Counted from the first letter of the stretch, positions 32,821 through 42,661 are shown. The stretch is 51,095 bases of DNA from an uncultured Lachnospiraceae bacterium (GCA_910579505.1 CAJTTZ010000019.1:1-51095); one strand, 5' to 3'. Notes: generated by a model from the sequence alone, not told the origin. A program made the numbers and translations.

Positions 32821-35800
32821 ATGGGGAAATGGTTTCAGGATAAAAGTTTTTCTACTGGGAAACGGGAGAAGGGAATAAAAGCCCGAAAAGTATACCGTGC
32901 GTTGGGAATCCTGTTGGCGGCCACATTGGTATTCCAGACGGTGCCTTTTGAAGGCATTTCCGTATCCGCTTCGGAAAGCAGCGGGGGCGGGCTGTGCGAA
33001 CACCACGGGTCGCATACGCCGGACTGCGGCTACAAAGAGGCGGAACCGGGGCATGCATGCACCCATGAGCATACGGAGGACTGTTACAGGACAGTGGAGG
33101 GAGAAGACGGCAGCACTACAAAGGAGCTGGACTGTCACCATGAGCATGATGAGGAATGCGGCTACCGGGAGGCGGCAGAGGGAAGCCGCTGCACTTTCGT
33201 GTGTGAGATATGTAAGGGCGGAACAGACGAAACACCGCAAGATAAGACGGACGGTAATGGGATAAATGAAGGAGATTCCGAAAATCCGGGAACAGAAAAC
33301 GGGGATGAAATGGAAGAACCCGGTGACGGACAGGAGGCGCTGGATGCGGCCAATACACCTGATCTGGTGGAGGAGGGGACGCCTGATTTGGAGTTGTTTG
33401 GACAGAAGGTCTGCAGCGGTGACAGCGGAGACGGCTGGAGCTATGCGGACGGTGTTCTGACATTAGCGGATTATCATTCTGATAATTCCAGTGAGGTTTT
33501 TATTCACATCACCAATGCCGACCTGGAGTTTACGCTTTATCTAAAGGGGGATAATTCTGTAAAAACGAGTGAAAAACTCATTTATGGAAATGCGTTTGGA
33601 AGTACAACGATTACAGGAGATCAGGGGGCTTCCCTTTCTTTGGATGGAAAAAGCTGGGCTGACCGTTATATTTTTATTCGCGGAGTAAACGTGGATGTCA
33701 CTACGCAGGGGATGATTTTTATTTCCTATGATATGGAGATCGACAACGCAGCAGTGAACTTCAACATGAATGGATCAAGTGGCTATATTTACACTACGCA
33801 CGGTGGTTTTACCATAAAAAATGGCAGCGATGTGACCATAACCAATTCGTCAGGCGCTGTTGATTACTGTGTTGCAACCAATAAAACAGCGATCACCGAC
33901 AGTGCATTGAAGATAACTAATCCCAGTGGTTTTGGAGTGTATGTGACGAAGATATCCTCACAGGCATCGGAGTATAAGGCATCTATTGCTAATTCTACTA
34001 TATCAGCTTGTGTTTCTGATGCGGGTATTCATTGCGAGGATGAGGTGTCTGTTATCGGTTCACAGGTTATAAACAGCGGCCAGTTCCTGATTCGCTCTAA
34101 GAAAGCGATTACCGTGGATGACAGCAGCACGATGGAGGGAATTACCTATGAATTTTTCAATTCCGATACGGGAGCTGCTTATCAGGTTTATGGCAGCCAC
34201 ACCCTTGCAGAGGATTTGACCGTGTCAAAGAACGGTTCTTTCGTGATTCCGAAGGGAGCTGCGCTGACGATTCCCGATGGCGTAACATTGGAAAACAACG
34301 GTACGATGTGTATCCATGAAAAGGATTCTCTGACCGGAACAGGCGCTTTGACAGGGAACGGAAAATCCCTGATTGATGTGAATGAGGATATGATTTCTGT
34401 TCCGGAAGGACTGGTTTATACAGGGAAGGACTATACAGACCAGATTACATTGGAAGAGAACACTATGGTTTGTGGGGTGGAGTTTACCGCAGATACGGAG
34501 GGGTGGACGCGTAACATCGAACCGGCAGTTGTAAAAGAAGCAGGAGAGTATACGGTTACATTCACTAGTGGCAATAAGGAAATCAGCAAGACATTTACCG
34601 TGGCGCAATCCGGCACACAGTTTGTCGGGGACGGTGTTGTGAAAACCTATAAAGGCAGCGTAGTGTGCAGCGACTTCACTGCTGATGATACCATCACTGT
34701 CAAGGCCACGCCCACCGCAACCGGGAAGGCTCCGGCAAAAGCGGCGGCACGTCTGCGGGGCAGTGAGCCTGCCGAAGGACAGATGGCGGTGTTTGTGGGA
34801 GATATACGGGTATCCGATGCGGCAAGTGCAAATTCGGACGGCAGCTACACCATGACCGTCAGCGCCGCTGATGTGCTGGAACAGGGGAATGTGGAACCGA
34901 ACGGCGGCCCTGTCACCCTGACTGCAAAATTTGTAGGAAATGACAACATGGCGGACGGCGCGGGGACGGTGGAGGTCAGCATCTCCGCCGTTGCAAAGAT
35001 CAAAAATGGCAGCTTCACCACCTATGTGGGCGAAAGCGGTCTTGACGCCGTATTCGCGTTGAACAGCGGCAACAACGGCGCGACAATTACACTGCTGGCA
35101 AATGTGACACGAGTAACAACCCTCGCCATCAAAGTCAACTGCACCTTGGACCTGAACGGGCATAATATTAAATCCACCAACCAAACATGTCTCGCAGTTG
35201 ATGGTCTTTTTGCTGTGACCATCCAGGGCGAGGGGGAGATCATTTCCGAGCAGGCCTACGCTCTTTTTGTGGCAGGAAGCGTAACGCTGGAGGGCGGAAC
35301 CTTTACCAGCAACGGGAAGAATTTCGCCGGTGTATATGTCAATTCTGAAGGCGTATCTCTATCCGTCACCGAAAATGTGACCATACAGAACACAGGCGGC
35401 GGTTATGGATTGGCCGTCAGCAGTGCACAGTCCGTCCAGCTCTCAGGCGGGACCTACTCCGGGGGGACGGCGGTGATTGCAATAGTAAGCCAATCCTCCT
35501 CTCTCACCCTTGGCGACCTGCTGGGTCACAGCGGCGACACCCGGTACGCCTATTTTGACGAAAGCGGCATCAAACCCATTACGGGCAAGCTGGACGACAA
35601 AGAACTGACCGGCACAGTGACGGTGGGGGAGTGTACGCACGATAAAAGTGTCTGCGCGTATACGCCGAATGGTGACGCCGACACCCACGCCATGACCTGC
35701 CGGGCCTGCGGGCTGGAGGAAGCTGCGGCGGACTGCCAGCTCACCTATACGCCCGACAGCGATGGGACGCACCACACAGCCGCCTGCGAGACCTGCGGCA

Positions 35801-38421
35801 GGAGCAGGACGGAGGCGCACAGCTACGGCTCATGGACGCCGCAACATAATGGGACTGCCGTTACCATCCGGCGTGTCTGCAAAAGCTGCGGCTATACGAA
35901 AACGGATGGTACGTTCACAGCATCGCTCCCCGGCCAAACCATGGAAATGGAATATGGAAAGCCCATCACACTTACCTGTACCTCCACCCTGCCGGATGCA
36001 ACCTTCCAATGGATTCTTAGGAGTTTTAATGATACGTCTACCGTCCAGGAGTCCACAGGAGCCAGCTTTACACCGTCGGAGACACTTGCGGTAGGTGAGT
36101 ACATGTGGAATGCTCGCGTAACGTGGGCTGGCTCGGATGGCAACACCATCGCTAAAAGTGGCCCTTTAAGTGTCCTTCCCGCCCCGCTGTCCAATGTCAA
36201 TGTCACGCTGTCCCCGGCAAACGCCGTCTACAACGGCACAGCGCAAAAGCCCGCCGTTGCGATTGACGGACTGACCGAGGGGACGGATTATACGGTTGCC
36301 TATATGGGGGACTTCACCAACGCCGGAGAGCATACCGCCACCGTCACTGGCAAAGGGAATTATGAGGGGACGGTCACAAAGACTTTCACCATCGAAAAGG
36401 CGGAGCAGACAGATTTTGCATTTGCGGCAGTGACAAAGCCTTATGAAAAGAACGGAACATTCACCCTGTCCACCACCGGCGGAGGCGGGAACGGCGCTGT
36501 CCTTTACCGGGTTCCCGAAAATAACGGCGTGCTTATGGTAAACGGCGACAAGGCTGCCATCATCGGAGTGGGAACCGTGACCATCACAGCAACCAAAGCG
36601 GAAAGCGACAATTACAAAGCGGCAACGGCAACAGGGAAGATTACGATAACGAAAGCGCCTGCACCGACTATTACTTATCCTGCGGCGGGTGGCATCGCCT
36701 ACGGGCAGGAATTATCTGACAGCGTCCTGACAGGGGGCAGTACGGAGTACGGGACATTTGCATGGGAAAATGGCAGTATAATCCCGATTGCGGATAACAC
36801 TGGCTATACGGTGGTATTTACCGCAAGTGAAGAAACGAAGAAAAACTATGAAACAATCACAGATATGACCCAAAAGGTGCCTGTCAAAGTAGAGCAGGCA
36901 GTTCCGGCAGTCAGTGTCACGGCAGCGGTCTTTGGCAGCAAAGATAACAGGCAGGCAGTGCTTACCGTGAACGCGGCAAAGGCAGGAGCGGGCGCTTTCC
37001 CCACAGGGACGGTAGCATTCATGGACTGCACGGGCAGTACGGAAGTAGAGATAGGGACAGCCACATTAAGCAAAGGTTCCGCCTCTTACACATGGGATGG
37101 GCTTCAGGACAAAACGTATACCATAAAGGCGGTTTATAAGGGCAACAGCAATTATAGGGAAGCTGAGAGCCGGGAACTTACCTTTGATGCGGCGAAGCAG
37201 AACCAGCAGGATTTCTCTCTGGATGCAATCGGGGCTAAGACCTATGGTGATGCGGCTATCCCCCTGAAAACCATCGGAGGAAGCGGAAGCGGTGCGGTCA
37301 GGTATGAAAGCTCTGATGAGGATGTGATCCGCATAGAGGATGGCAGGGCGGTCATTGTCGGGGCAGGCACAGCCACCATCACCGCCATAAAAGAGGGGGA
37401 TAAGATTTACAACGAGGCTTCCGCAAGCAGGAATGTCACGGTTGCGAAGAAGGCGCTCACGGTGAGGGCCGACAACAGGACGGTTGTGAGGGGGAAGCCC
37501 ATGCCTGCATTCACTTATCGGGCGGACGGCCTGGTGAACGGCGATACCTTTACGACAGCCCCGTCCATAACGGCCGGCGTACAGGATACGGATACCCTCG
37601 GGAAATATGATATTGTGATAAACGGCGGCACGCTGCAAAACAGCGAAAGCTATCATATCACTTATGTGAACGGCACATTGCATATCGTGGAACGCTTTTA
37701 CACTGTCACCGTGACGGATGGCACGGGCGGCGGCGAATATGCCGAGGGGGACACCGTGACGGTCACGGCAAATGAAAGAAACGGCTATACCTTTACCGGC
37801 TGGAGCGGCGAAGACAGTGTTGCCTTTGCCGACAGCAAAGCAAAGACCACAAACTTTACCATGCCTGCAAAATCAGTGACCGTAAAGGCGAACTACACCC
37901 GCAACAGCAGCAGCGGAAACAATGGCGGCGGTTCGGGTGATGGCGGAAATTCGGGCGGTTCCGGCAATAACGGAGGCATCGGGGGAAACAGCGCCTCTGA
38001 AGGAAATGCACGCGATAACAGGAATAACGGCGGACAGGGCAGCATTGGAGGCGGCAGCACAAATCCGGGCAATGGAAACAATACGCCGCAGATACCTGTG
38101 ATCCCGCCTGCAAAAAACACCATTCCGGGAAACGAAGCCACACCGGGAACAGGGACAACGCCGGTAAATCCGGGAATCGGAAATACAGTAAGGCCGGGAA
38201 CAGGTTCAGGTCACGACGCAGGAACAGCCGTACAGGGAACGAAACAGCCTTTCATCAAGGGTGAAGACGGCAAGATCGGATGGGACGTGACCCGTGCCGA
38301 GGAGGAAATGGCGCAGGAAGGAAGGCCTTGGTGGCTTGCTGCGGCCATCCTGCTGGCAGCGGCCATCGGTGCGGGTATAGCCCTCACTATAAAGAGGAGA
38401 GAAGGAAACCGAAAACAATGA
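32821..38421 (+). CDS. Giant multidomain surface protein (adhesin-like)
   Basis: 1866 residues. Signal peptide about 22-50 (LGILLAATLVFQTVPFEGI). Residues 59-131 are Cys/His-rich (CEHHGSHTPDCGY, HACTHEHTEDCYR, CHHEHDEECGY), possibly metal-binding. A right-handed beta-helix-like region follows (about 190-525), then a second one (about 770-920), a CxxC zinc-ribbon-like section (about 938-1030), several Ig-like/MBG beta domains (about 1120-1620), an InlB-type repeat (TVTVTDGTGGGEYAEGD) and a Gly/Asn/Pro-rich linker. It ends PFIKGEDGKIGWDVT, a membrane helix (WWLAAAILLAAAIGAGIAL) and KRREGNRKQ; there is no LPxTG, so it is a membrane-anchored rather than sortase-anchored protein. AAAAGGAG precedes ATG. 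The LuxR gene before it is its probable activator. A role in attachment is inferred from architecture. Confidence 0.85.
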   Translation: MGKWFQDKSFSTGKREKGIKARKVYRALGILLAATLVFQTVPFEGISVSASESSGGGLCEHHGSHTPDCGYKEAEPGHACTHEHTEDCYRTVEGEDGSTTKELDCHHEHDEECGYREAAEGSRCTFVCEICKGGTDETPQDKTDGNGINEGDSENPGTENGDEMEEPGDGQEALDAANTPDLVEEGTPDLELFGQKVCSGDSGDGWSYADGVLTLADYHSDNSSEVFIHITNADLEFTLYLKGDNSVKTSEKLIYGNAFGSTTITGDQGASLSLDGKSWADRYIFIRGVNVDVTTQGMIFISYDMEIDNAAVNFNMNGSSGYIYTTHGGFTIKNGSDVTITNSSGAVDYCVATNKTAITDSALKITNPSGFGVYVTKISSQASEYKASIANSTISACVSDAGIHCEDEVSVIGSQVINSGQFLIRSKKAITVDDSSTMEGITYEFFNSDTGAAYQVYGSHTLAEDLTVSKNGSFVIPKGAALTIPDGVTLENNGTMCIHEKDSLTGTGALTGNGKSLIDVNEDMISVPEGLVYTGKDYTDQITLEENTMVCGVEFTADTEGWTRNIEPAVVKEAGEYTVTFTSGNKEISKTFTVAQSGTQFVGDGVVKTYKGSVVCSDFTADDTITVKATPTATGKAPAKAAARLRGSEPAEGQMAVFVGDIRVSDAASANSDGSYTMTVSAADVLEQGNVEPNGGPVTLTAKFVGNDNMADGAGTVEVSISAVAKIKNGSFTTYVGESGLDAVFALNSGNNGATITLLANVTRVTTLAIKVNCTLDLNGHNIKSTNQTCLAVDGLFAVTIQGEGEIISEQAYALFVAGSVTLEGGTFTSNGKNFAGVYVNSEGVSLSVTENVTIQNTGGGYGLAVSSAQSVQLSGGTYSGGTAVIAIVSQSSSLTLGDLLGHSGDTRYAYFDESGIKPITGKLDDKELTGTVTVGECTHDKSVCAYTPNGDADTHAMTCRACGLEEAAADCQLTYTPDSDGTHHTAACETCGRSRTEAHSYGSWTPQHNGTAVTIRRVCKSCGYTKTDGTFTASLPGQTMEMEYGKPITLTCTSTLPDATFQWILRSFNDTSTVQESTGASFTPSETLAVGEYMWNARVTWAGSDGNTIAKSGPLSVLPAPLSNVNVTLSPANAVYNGTAQKPAVAIDGLTEGTDYTVAYMGDFTNAGEHTATVTGKGNYEGTVTKTFTIEKAEQTDFAFAAVTKPYEKNGTFTLSTTGGGGNGAVLYRVPENNGVLMVNGDKAAIIGVGTVTITATKAESDNYKAATATGKITITKAPAPTITYPAAGGIAYGQELSDSVLTGGSTEYGTFAWENGSIIPIADNTGYTVVFTASEETKKNYETITDMTQKVPVKVEQAVPAVSVTAAVFGSKDNRQAVLTVNAAKAGAGAFPTGTVAFMDCTGSTEVEIGTATLSKGSASYTWDGLQDKTYTIKAVYKGNSNYREAESRELTFDAAKQNQQDFSLDAIGAKTYGDAAIPLKTIGGSGSGAVRYESSDEDVIRIEDGRAVIVGAGTATITAIKEGDKIYNEASASRNVTVAKKALTVRADNRTVVRGKPMPAFTYRADGLVNGDTFTTAPSITAGVQDTDTLGKYDIVINGGTLQNSESYHITYVNGTLHIVERFYTVTVTDGTGGGEYAEGDTVTVTANERNGYTFTGWSGEDSVAFADSKAKTTNFTMPAKSVTVKANYTRNSSSGNNGGGSGDGGNSGGSGNNGGIGGNSASEGNARDNRNNGGQGSIGGGSTNPGNGNNTPQIPVIPPAKNTIPGNEATPGTGTTPVNPGIGNTVRPGTGSGHDAGTAVQGTKQPFIKGEDGKIGWDVTRAEEEMAQEGRPWWLAAAILLAAAIGAGIALTIKRREGNRKQ

Positions 38422-38437
38422 TCATAGTATGATGTGA

Positions 38438-38462
38438 ATTGGGTAGACATTGTCTGCCCAAT
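38438..38462 (+). terminator. Hairpin after the surface-protein gene
   Basis: ATTGGGTAGA and its near complement TCTGCCCAAT (one G-T pair) form a stem with a small loop 16 bases after the stop. Only a short TTTGACT follows. The 295-base gap 38422-38716 holds this hairpin and otherwise AT-rich sequence in which I see no other gene. Confidence 0.5.
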
Positions 38463-38716
38463 TTGACTAAGCAGATATACTTGGTGGCTTCCCTGTTCCA
38501 GGCATATAAAATAAAAACATAAAAGTCAATAGAAAGCAGAATATTTCAGTGAGACTGTCTATCGCTGCCTTTGGGATAAAATAGTCGGGAAAATTAGTCC
38601 CGCTGTGAAAACGCAAGATAATGGGAGTCGAAAATTTTGCTGATATATGATATGCTAAATAAAATGATAAATTTCATTTTGGATTGATAATGCTATTATT
38701 AAAAGGGGGATTTTCT

Positions 38717-40138
38717 GTGCAAGCTTTACCTGATTATATGTTAATAGATTTTTTTGATTGGATTAGAACAAGTAAGATTATAAATATTGGGCTTGTCCGT
38801 GGATGTGTATTCATGGACAAGTATACGAATACTGCATTGTATGATTTGACTCCGTATGCTGAAGAATTTATTAATCAAAAAGGCCTTAAAGTTGAGGCAA
38901 GAAATTTACTGGAGAGTATGCGAGCCTATTTAACTTATTGTGATAGGGATAAAGAATCTACTGAGTTGGTAGAAGAGGCTTTGTGGAGCGAATCCTCAAA
39001 TAATATGAATGGTGCACATAAAATGATTAATGAGGATGAAGATACACTTATAAAAATGATGACGGCTGTTCCTGTTTCACCGCATACAGCAATGGAGTTT
39101 TTGGAATGGTTATTGAGACAGGAACTAAGCGCAGAGGATGTATATAAAATGCCAATGTGTGTTTTTGAAAAGCTAGTAAAAGAGTTTCTGGCTGAAAACA
39201 ATGAGGTAATTAGCAGTGATATGCTAACATATTTGCGACAAGAGATTAAAGATAAAAGTCCTAATACGTTTTTACATACATTAAAAAAATATTTAAATTT
39301 AAATATATTTGGAAAGGACACAGAAAAATACAAGACGATGGTGGATTTGTTTGGTAGATACTCAAATCCTGGTATTATGAAATGTTTCTTTCTTCCCCTT
39401 GCCCAAGATAAAATGTTTGAAAAGTTTATTAGAGAATCATGGAATGATTTGAATTCATTATCTAGAGATTATTTAGATATATTTTACAGTGATAAGGAAT
39501 TAGCTACTTCTGGATATGATATTAAGAATAAATTGAGGTCATTGGATGTCGGAGAAGACGTCTTACCATGTCTGGTTTTGTGGACTAATACTCTTAATAC
39601 AGCAAAGTGTGTGGAATTAAGAGAGTTGGAGTATAAGGAAATATTTCATTTGCTGCAGTCTATTGTGCAGAATATTAAAGTGGGAGACACATTTGATGAG
39701 GTTTATTCAAAGGCTGTGGAAAAGGCAAACGATTTACGTAAAGGATATAGCCGTGTAATTCAAGATTTAGATGAAAGGAGTACAATAATGAATCAAACAA
39801 ATTATAATATTACTAATTCCTCTATAGTCGGTTCTCAAATTGGAACTCAAAATAGCCAGCTCAATTTCAGCCAAAGCGATTTTTCGGATGAAATCAACCA
39901 GGCTATTTCAGAAATTAAAAATATAACGGAATTATCAGCGGAAAACATGAAATCAATAATTATGCTGTTACAACAAATTGATGATGCTGTAAAGGAAGAT
40001 AATAAGGAGGCACAGGCAGAAGCAAAATTTACATTAAGGGGGATTCTTAAAGGAATTGGAAATACTGGTACTAAAGTGGTTGGGGTATTGTCTGGACTGA
40101 CAAATTTAGCAAAATTTTTTGGCTACTCGATAGTATGA
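38717..40138 (+). CDS. Unrecognised AT-rich protein with effector-like architecture
   Basis: 473 residues from a GTG start at 38717, chosen because AAAAGGGGGA lies 7 bases upstream; an ATG at 38684 has no ribosome binding site. Residues 1-345 are helical and charged without a known domain. Residues about 358-390 are Asn/Ser/Gln-rich and contain QIGTQN (374-379), which fits the QIGxxN core of RHIM-type amyloid motifs. Helices follow (about 390-445), then a Gly-rich hydrophobic end (ILKGIGNTGTKVVGVLSGL, then NLAKFFGYSIV) that could insert in a membrane. This order (helical sensor, beta linker, membrane-active tail) resembles abortive-infection effectors such as AbiTii-like proteins, but no homology is claimed. 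Base composition is much more AT-rich than its neighbours, a sign of transfer. Confidence 0.65.
   Translation: MQALPDYMLIDFFDWIRTSKIINIGLVRGCVFMDKYTNTALYDLTPYAEEFINQKGLKVEARNLLESMRAYLTYCDRDKESTELVEEALWSESSNNMNGAHKMINEDEDTLIKMMTAVPVSPHTAMEFLEWLLRQELSAEDVYKMPMCVFEKLVKEFLAENNEVISSDMLTYLRQEIKDKSPNTFLHTLKKYLNLNIFGKDTEKYKTMVDLFGRYSNPGIMKCFFLPLAQDKMFEKFIRESWNDLNSLSRDYLDIFYSDKELATSGYDIKNKLRSLDVGEDVLPCLVLWTNTLNTAKCVELRELEYKEIFHLLQSIVQNIKVGDTFDEVYSKAVEKANDLRKGYSRVIQDLDERSTIMNQTNYNITNSSIVGSQIGTQNSQLNFSQSDFSDEINQAISEIKNITELSAENMKSIIMLLQQIDDAVKEDNKEAQAEAKFTLRGILKGIGNTGTKVVGVLSGLTNLAKFFGYSIV
39775..39790 (+). promoter_or_regulatory. Internal in-frame ribosome binding site and ATG
   Basis: AAGGAG (39775-39780), 7-base spacer, ATG (39788). 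The ATG is in frame with the 38717 gene at residue 358 and would give a separate 116-residue product carrying the RHIM-like stretch and the hydrophobic tail. Confidence 0.5.
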
Positions 40139-40214
40139 AGGTATTATCCTATTGACTATAAATATTTTGTCTGCTAATATGAAAGCGTGTACTTGCATGA
40201 AGGAGGAAGCGGAT

Positions 40215-40790
40215 TTGGATGAAACAAGCCAGAAAATAATTGACGCAGCAATGACATTAGTCCGGGACAAAGGATATGTTGCGACAACCACGAAGGAGAT
40301 TGCAAGGGTAGCCGGTGTAAATGAGTGTACCCTGTTCCGCAAGTTTGAGAGCAAAAAGGATATTGTTTTACAGGGGGCAAACCAGACAGGATGGCGGGCG
40401 AATGTCACACCGGAGATTTTCGAAAAGGTAAAGTGGGATTTACAGGCGGACCTGGAAATGTTTATGCGGGCATATATTGACAGGATGACGCCGGACTTCG
40501 TCAATCTGTCAATCGGGCTGAGGGCGCCGCAGCTTTATGAGGAAACCAAACAGCTCATTATGAAAGTGCCACAGGCTTTTTTGGCGACATTTACCGATTA
40601 CTTAAATAGGATGTGCGAGATGGGGAAAATACCGGAGAAAGAATTTCAAACGCTGGCATTGACCGTTTTTTCGGCGACATTCGGCTACACATTTCTGAAT
40701 GCATCGTTCGGAAAAGAGCTAACGGATGTTGAAAAAGATGAGTACATAAAAGAAAGTGTGCAGATGTTTGTAAAAGGAATCTGTCAGTAA
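40215..40790 (+). CDS. TetR/AcrR family regulator
   Basis: A 191-residue TetR-type regulator. The helix-turn-helix reads SQKIIDAAMTLVRDKGYVATTTKEIARVAGVNECTLFRKFESKKDI in order (shown in part: GYVATTTKEIARVAGV), the standard N-terminal fold, and the C-terminal ligand domain follows. A TTG at 40215 is taken as the start: AAGGAGG ends 8 bases before it, while the ATG at 40197 has none. It precedes an acetolactate synthase pair by about 120 bases on the same strand. Control of ilvBN-type genes by TetR proteins is not usual, so its target could be that operon or something else. Confidence 0.85.
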   Translation: MDETSQKIIDAAMTLVRDKGYVATTTKEIARVAGVNECTLFRKFESKKDIVLQGANQTGWRANVTPEIFEKVKWDLQADLEMFMRAYIDRMTPDFVNLSIGLRAPQLYEETKQLIMKVPQAFLATFTDYLNRMCEMGKIPEKEFQTLALTVFSATFGYTFLNASFGKELTDVEKDEYIKESVQMFVKGICQ

Positions 40791-40874
40791 GATTTGGCGT
40801 TGGCAGAGATTGGCGCAATGGGGCTGTCGCTTTGTTTGTTTTTTTGCTAAGCTGCAGCCCATAAAACTACGCAT

Positions 40875-40896
40875 AATGCGTGCAAGCACACGCATT
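40875..40896 (+). promoter_or_regulatory. Hairpin in front of the acetolactate synthase gene
   Basis: AATGCGTG (40875-40882) and CACGCATT (40889-40896) form an 8-bp stem with a 6-base loop, ending about 5 bases before GAGGGGG. It may be an operator for the adjacent TetR protein or a translational hairpin. There is no room for a T-box in the 121-base gap. Confidence 0.45.
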
Positions 40897-40911
40897 AGAA
40901 GAGGGGGAAAT

Positions 40912-42630
40912 ATGAATCAGATTACAGGTGCAGATTTATTTGTAAAAGCGCTAAAAGAAGAAGCAGTTGACACATTGTTCGCTTATCCGGGGGGACAGGC
41001 GATAGACCTGTTTAATGCACTGTATGGAGAAAGAGAAATAGATGTAATCCTGCCGCGGCATGAGCAGGGCCTGATCCATGCGGCAGACGGTTATGCGCGT
41101 TCTACGGGAAAAGTTGGTGTCTGTCTTGTGACAAGCGGGCCGGGGGCTACGAATCTTGTTACAGGCATTGCTACTGCAAACTATGACAGCGTACCGTTAG
41201 TATGTTTTACGGGACAGGTGCCGACACACCTTATTGGGAATGATACCTTTCAGGAAGTGGACTTTGTAGGCATTACAAGGAGTATCTGCAAATATGCTGT
41301 GATGGTGCGAAAGAGAGAAGATTTGGCGGAAACGATCAAAAAGGCATTTTATATCGCAAAGACAGGAAAACCGGGAGTCGTGGTTGTTGATCTGCCAAAG
41401 GATGTCCAGAGGGCTTACGGCAGCGATTTCTACCCAAAGGAAATTACGGTCAGAGGCTATAAGCCCAATACGTCCGTGCATATGGGACAGATAAATAAGG
41501 CGCTTGCACTTTTGAACCATGCGGTGAAGCCTGTTTTTTTGATCGGCGGCGGAGTGAATATCGCCCATGCAAATAGAGAAATGACACAGCTTGCAGAACT
41601 GACAGGTGTACCCGTTATCACGACGATCATGGGAAAAGGGGCGATTCCTACAACGAACAGTTTATATGTCGGCAATATAGGGATTCACGGGAGCTATGCC
41701 GCCAATTCGGCAGTCAGTAAATGCGATGTTCTCTTTTCCATAGGAACACGGTTTAATGACCGTATTACAGGCAAAATAGAAGAATTTGCAGTGAATGCAA
41801 AGATTATCCATATTGATGTGGATGCGGCATCCATTTCCCGGAACATTGATGTGGATATTCCTATTGTTGCTGATGCGAAAAAAGCGATATGCGCTTTGCT
41901 CGAAAAGGCAAAACCGCTGCACATCTCGGAGTGGACAGATGAAATCGGCCGTTGGAAAAAGGAATACCCGATTACTATGGGGGAAGACGGTCTGACGCCA
42001 CAGGTGATTATTCAATCCATAAATAAAATGTTCCAAGATGCTGTTGTTACTACGGATGTGGGTCAAAATCAATTGTGGACAACACAGTTTCTTGATATTG
42101 ATGAAAATAGGCAAATGCTGACATCTGGCGGTCTTGGAACAATGGGGTATGGTTTTCCTGCTGCAGTCGGGGCGAAACTTGGCAATCCCCATAAAGATGT
42201 CATTGTTATATCCGGCGATGGCGGTATGCAGATGAATATTCAGGAAATGGCGACGGCAGTTGTCTATGAACTGCCAATCATCATCTGCATACTGAACAAC
42301 GGATATTTAGGGAATGTGCGGCAATGGCAGGAAATGTTTTATGACAGGCGGTATTCGAGTACCTGTATGCGTTATCGGAGAAGCTGTGAAATAGGCTGTA
42401 ACCGGCCTGATCACCGCTGCCCGGAATACACGCCGGATTTTGCTGCACTGGCAGAAAGCTATGGTGCAAAAGGAATCCGTGTCACAAAGGCAGAGGAGAT
42501 AGAAACCGCTTTGAACATTGCGAAACAGAATGCAAAAACACCTACGGTGATTGAATTTATCATAGACAGGGAAGTCAATGTCATGCCGATTGTTCCGCCG
42601 GGGAACTCCCTTAATGACATGATAAAATAA
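40912..42630 (+). CDS. ilvB: Acetolactate synthase, large subunit
   Basis: A 572-residue ThDP enzyme. It has the N-terminal pyrimidine-binding domain with the activating glutamate E51 in PRHEQG, a central FAD-binding domain (GGGVNIAHAN, SIGTRFNDR), and the C-terminal ThDP motif GDGG...LNN (VISGDGGMQMN, then ILNNGYLG). It joins two pyruvates to acetolactate for valine/leucine synthesis. Unusual: a cysteine-rich insertion at C485-C503 (C-x6-C-x3-C-x6-C) after FYDRRYSST. A similar insert is known to me from some clostridial homologues, but I cannot confirm its spread. ATG 40912 follows GAGGGGGAAA. It is paired with the small subunit. Confidence 0.93.
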   Translation: MNQITGADLFVKALKEEAVDTLFAYPGGQAIDLFNALYGEREIDVILPRHEQGLIHAADGYARSTGKVGVCLVTSGPGATNLVTGIATANYDSVPLVCFTGQVPTHLIGNDTFQEVDFVGITRSICKYAVMVRKREDLAETIKKAFYIAKTGKPGVVVVDLPKDVQRAYGSDFYPKEITVRGYKPNTSVHMGQINKALALLNHAVKPVFLIGGGVNIAHANREMTQLAELTGVPVITTIMGKGAIPTTNSLYVGNIGIHGSYAANSAVSKCDVLFSIGTRFNDRITGKIEEFAVNAKIIHIDVDAASISRNIDVDIPIVADAKKAICALLEKAKPLHISEWTDEIGRWKKEYPITMGEDGLTPQVIIQSINKMFQDAVVTTDVGQNQLWTTQFLDIDENRQMLTSGGLGTMGYGFPAAVGAKLGNPHKDVIVISGDGGMQMNIQEMATAVVYELPIIICILNNGYLGNVRQWQEMFYDRRYSSTCMRYRRSCEIGCNRPDHRCPEYTPDFAALAESYGAKGIRVTKAEEIETALNIAKQNAKTPTVIEFIIDREVNVMPIVPPGNSLNDMIK

Positions 42631-42661
42631 GCCTTACGTTGGAAGGAGAGGAAAACAGAGG

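Noticed and set aside
34225..35184. Minus-strand frame of 319 codons within the surface-protein gene
   Set aside because: Shadow of a repeat-rich, beta-strand-coding gene; composition and lack of a start site argue against it.
40215..40790. This TetR protein as regulator of the operator at 19649-19669
   Set aside because: It is 20 kb away and has a different repeat (AATGCGTG arms) next to its own downstream genes; nothing links the two.
40912..42630. Frameshift or misassembly as the source of the Cys-rich stretch in acetolactate synthase
   Set aside because: The frame is intact on both sides and the insert lies in a loop before a normal YTPDFAALAESYG block, so it looks genuine.
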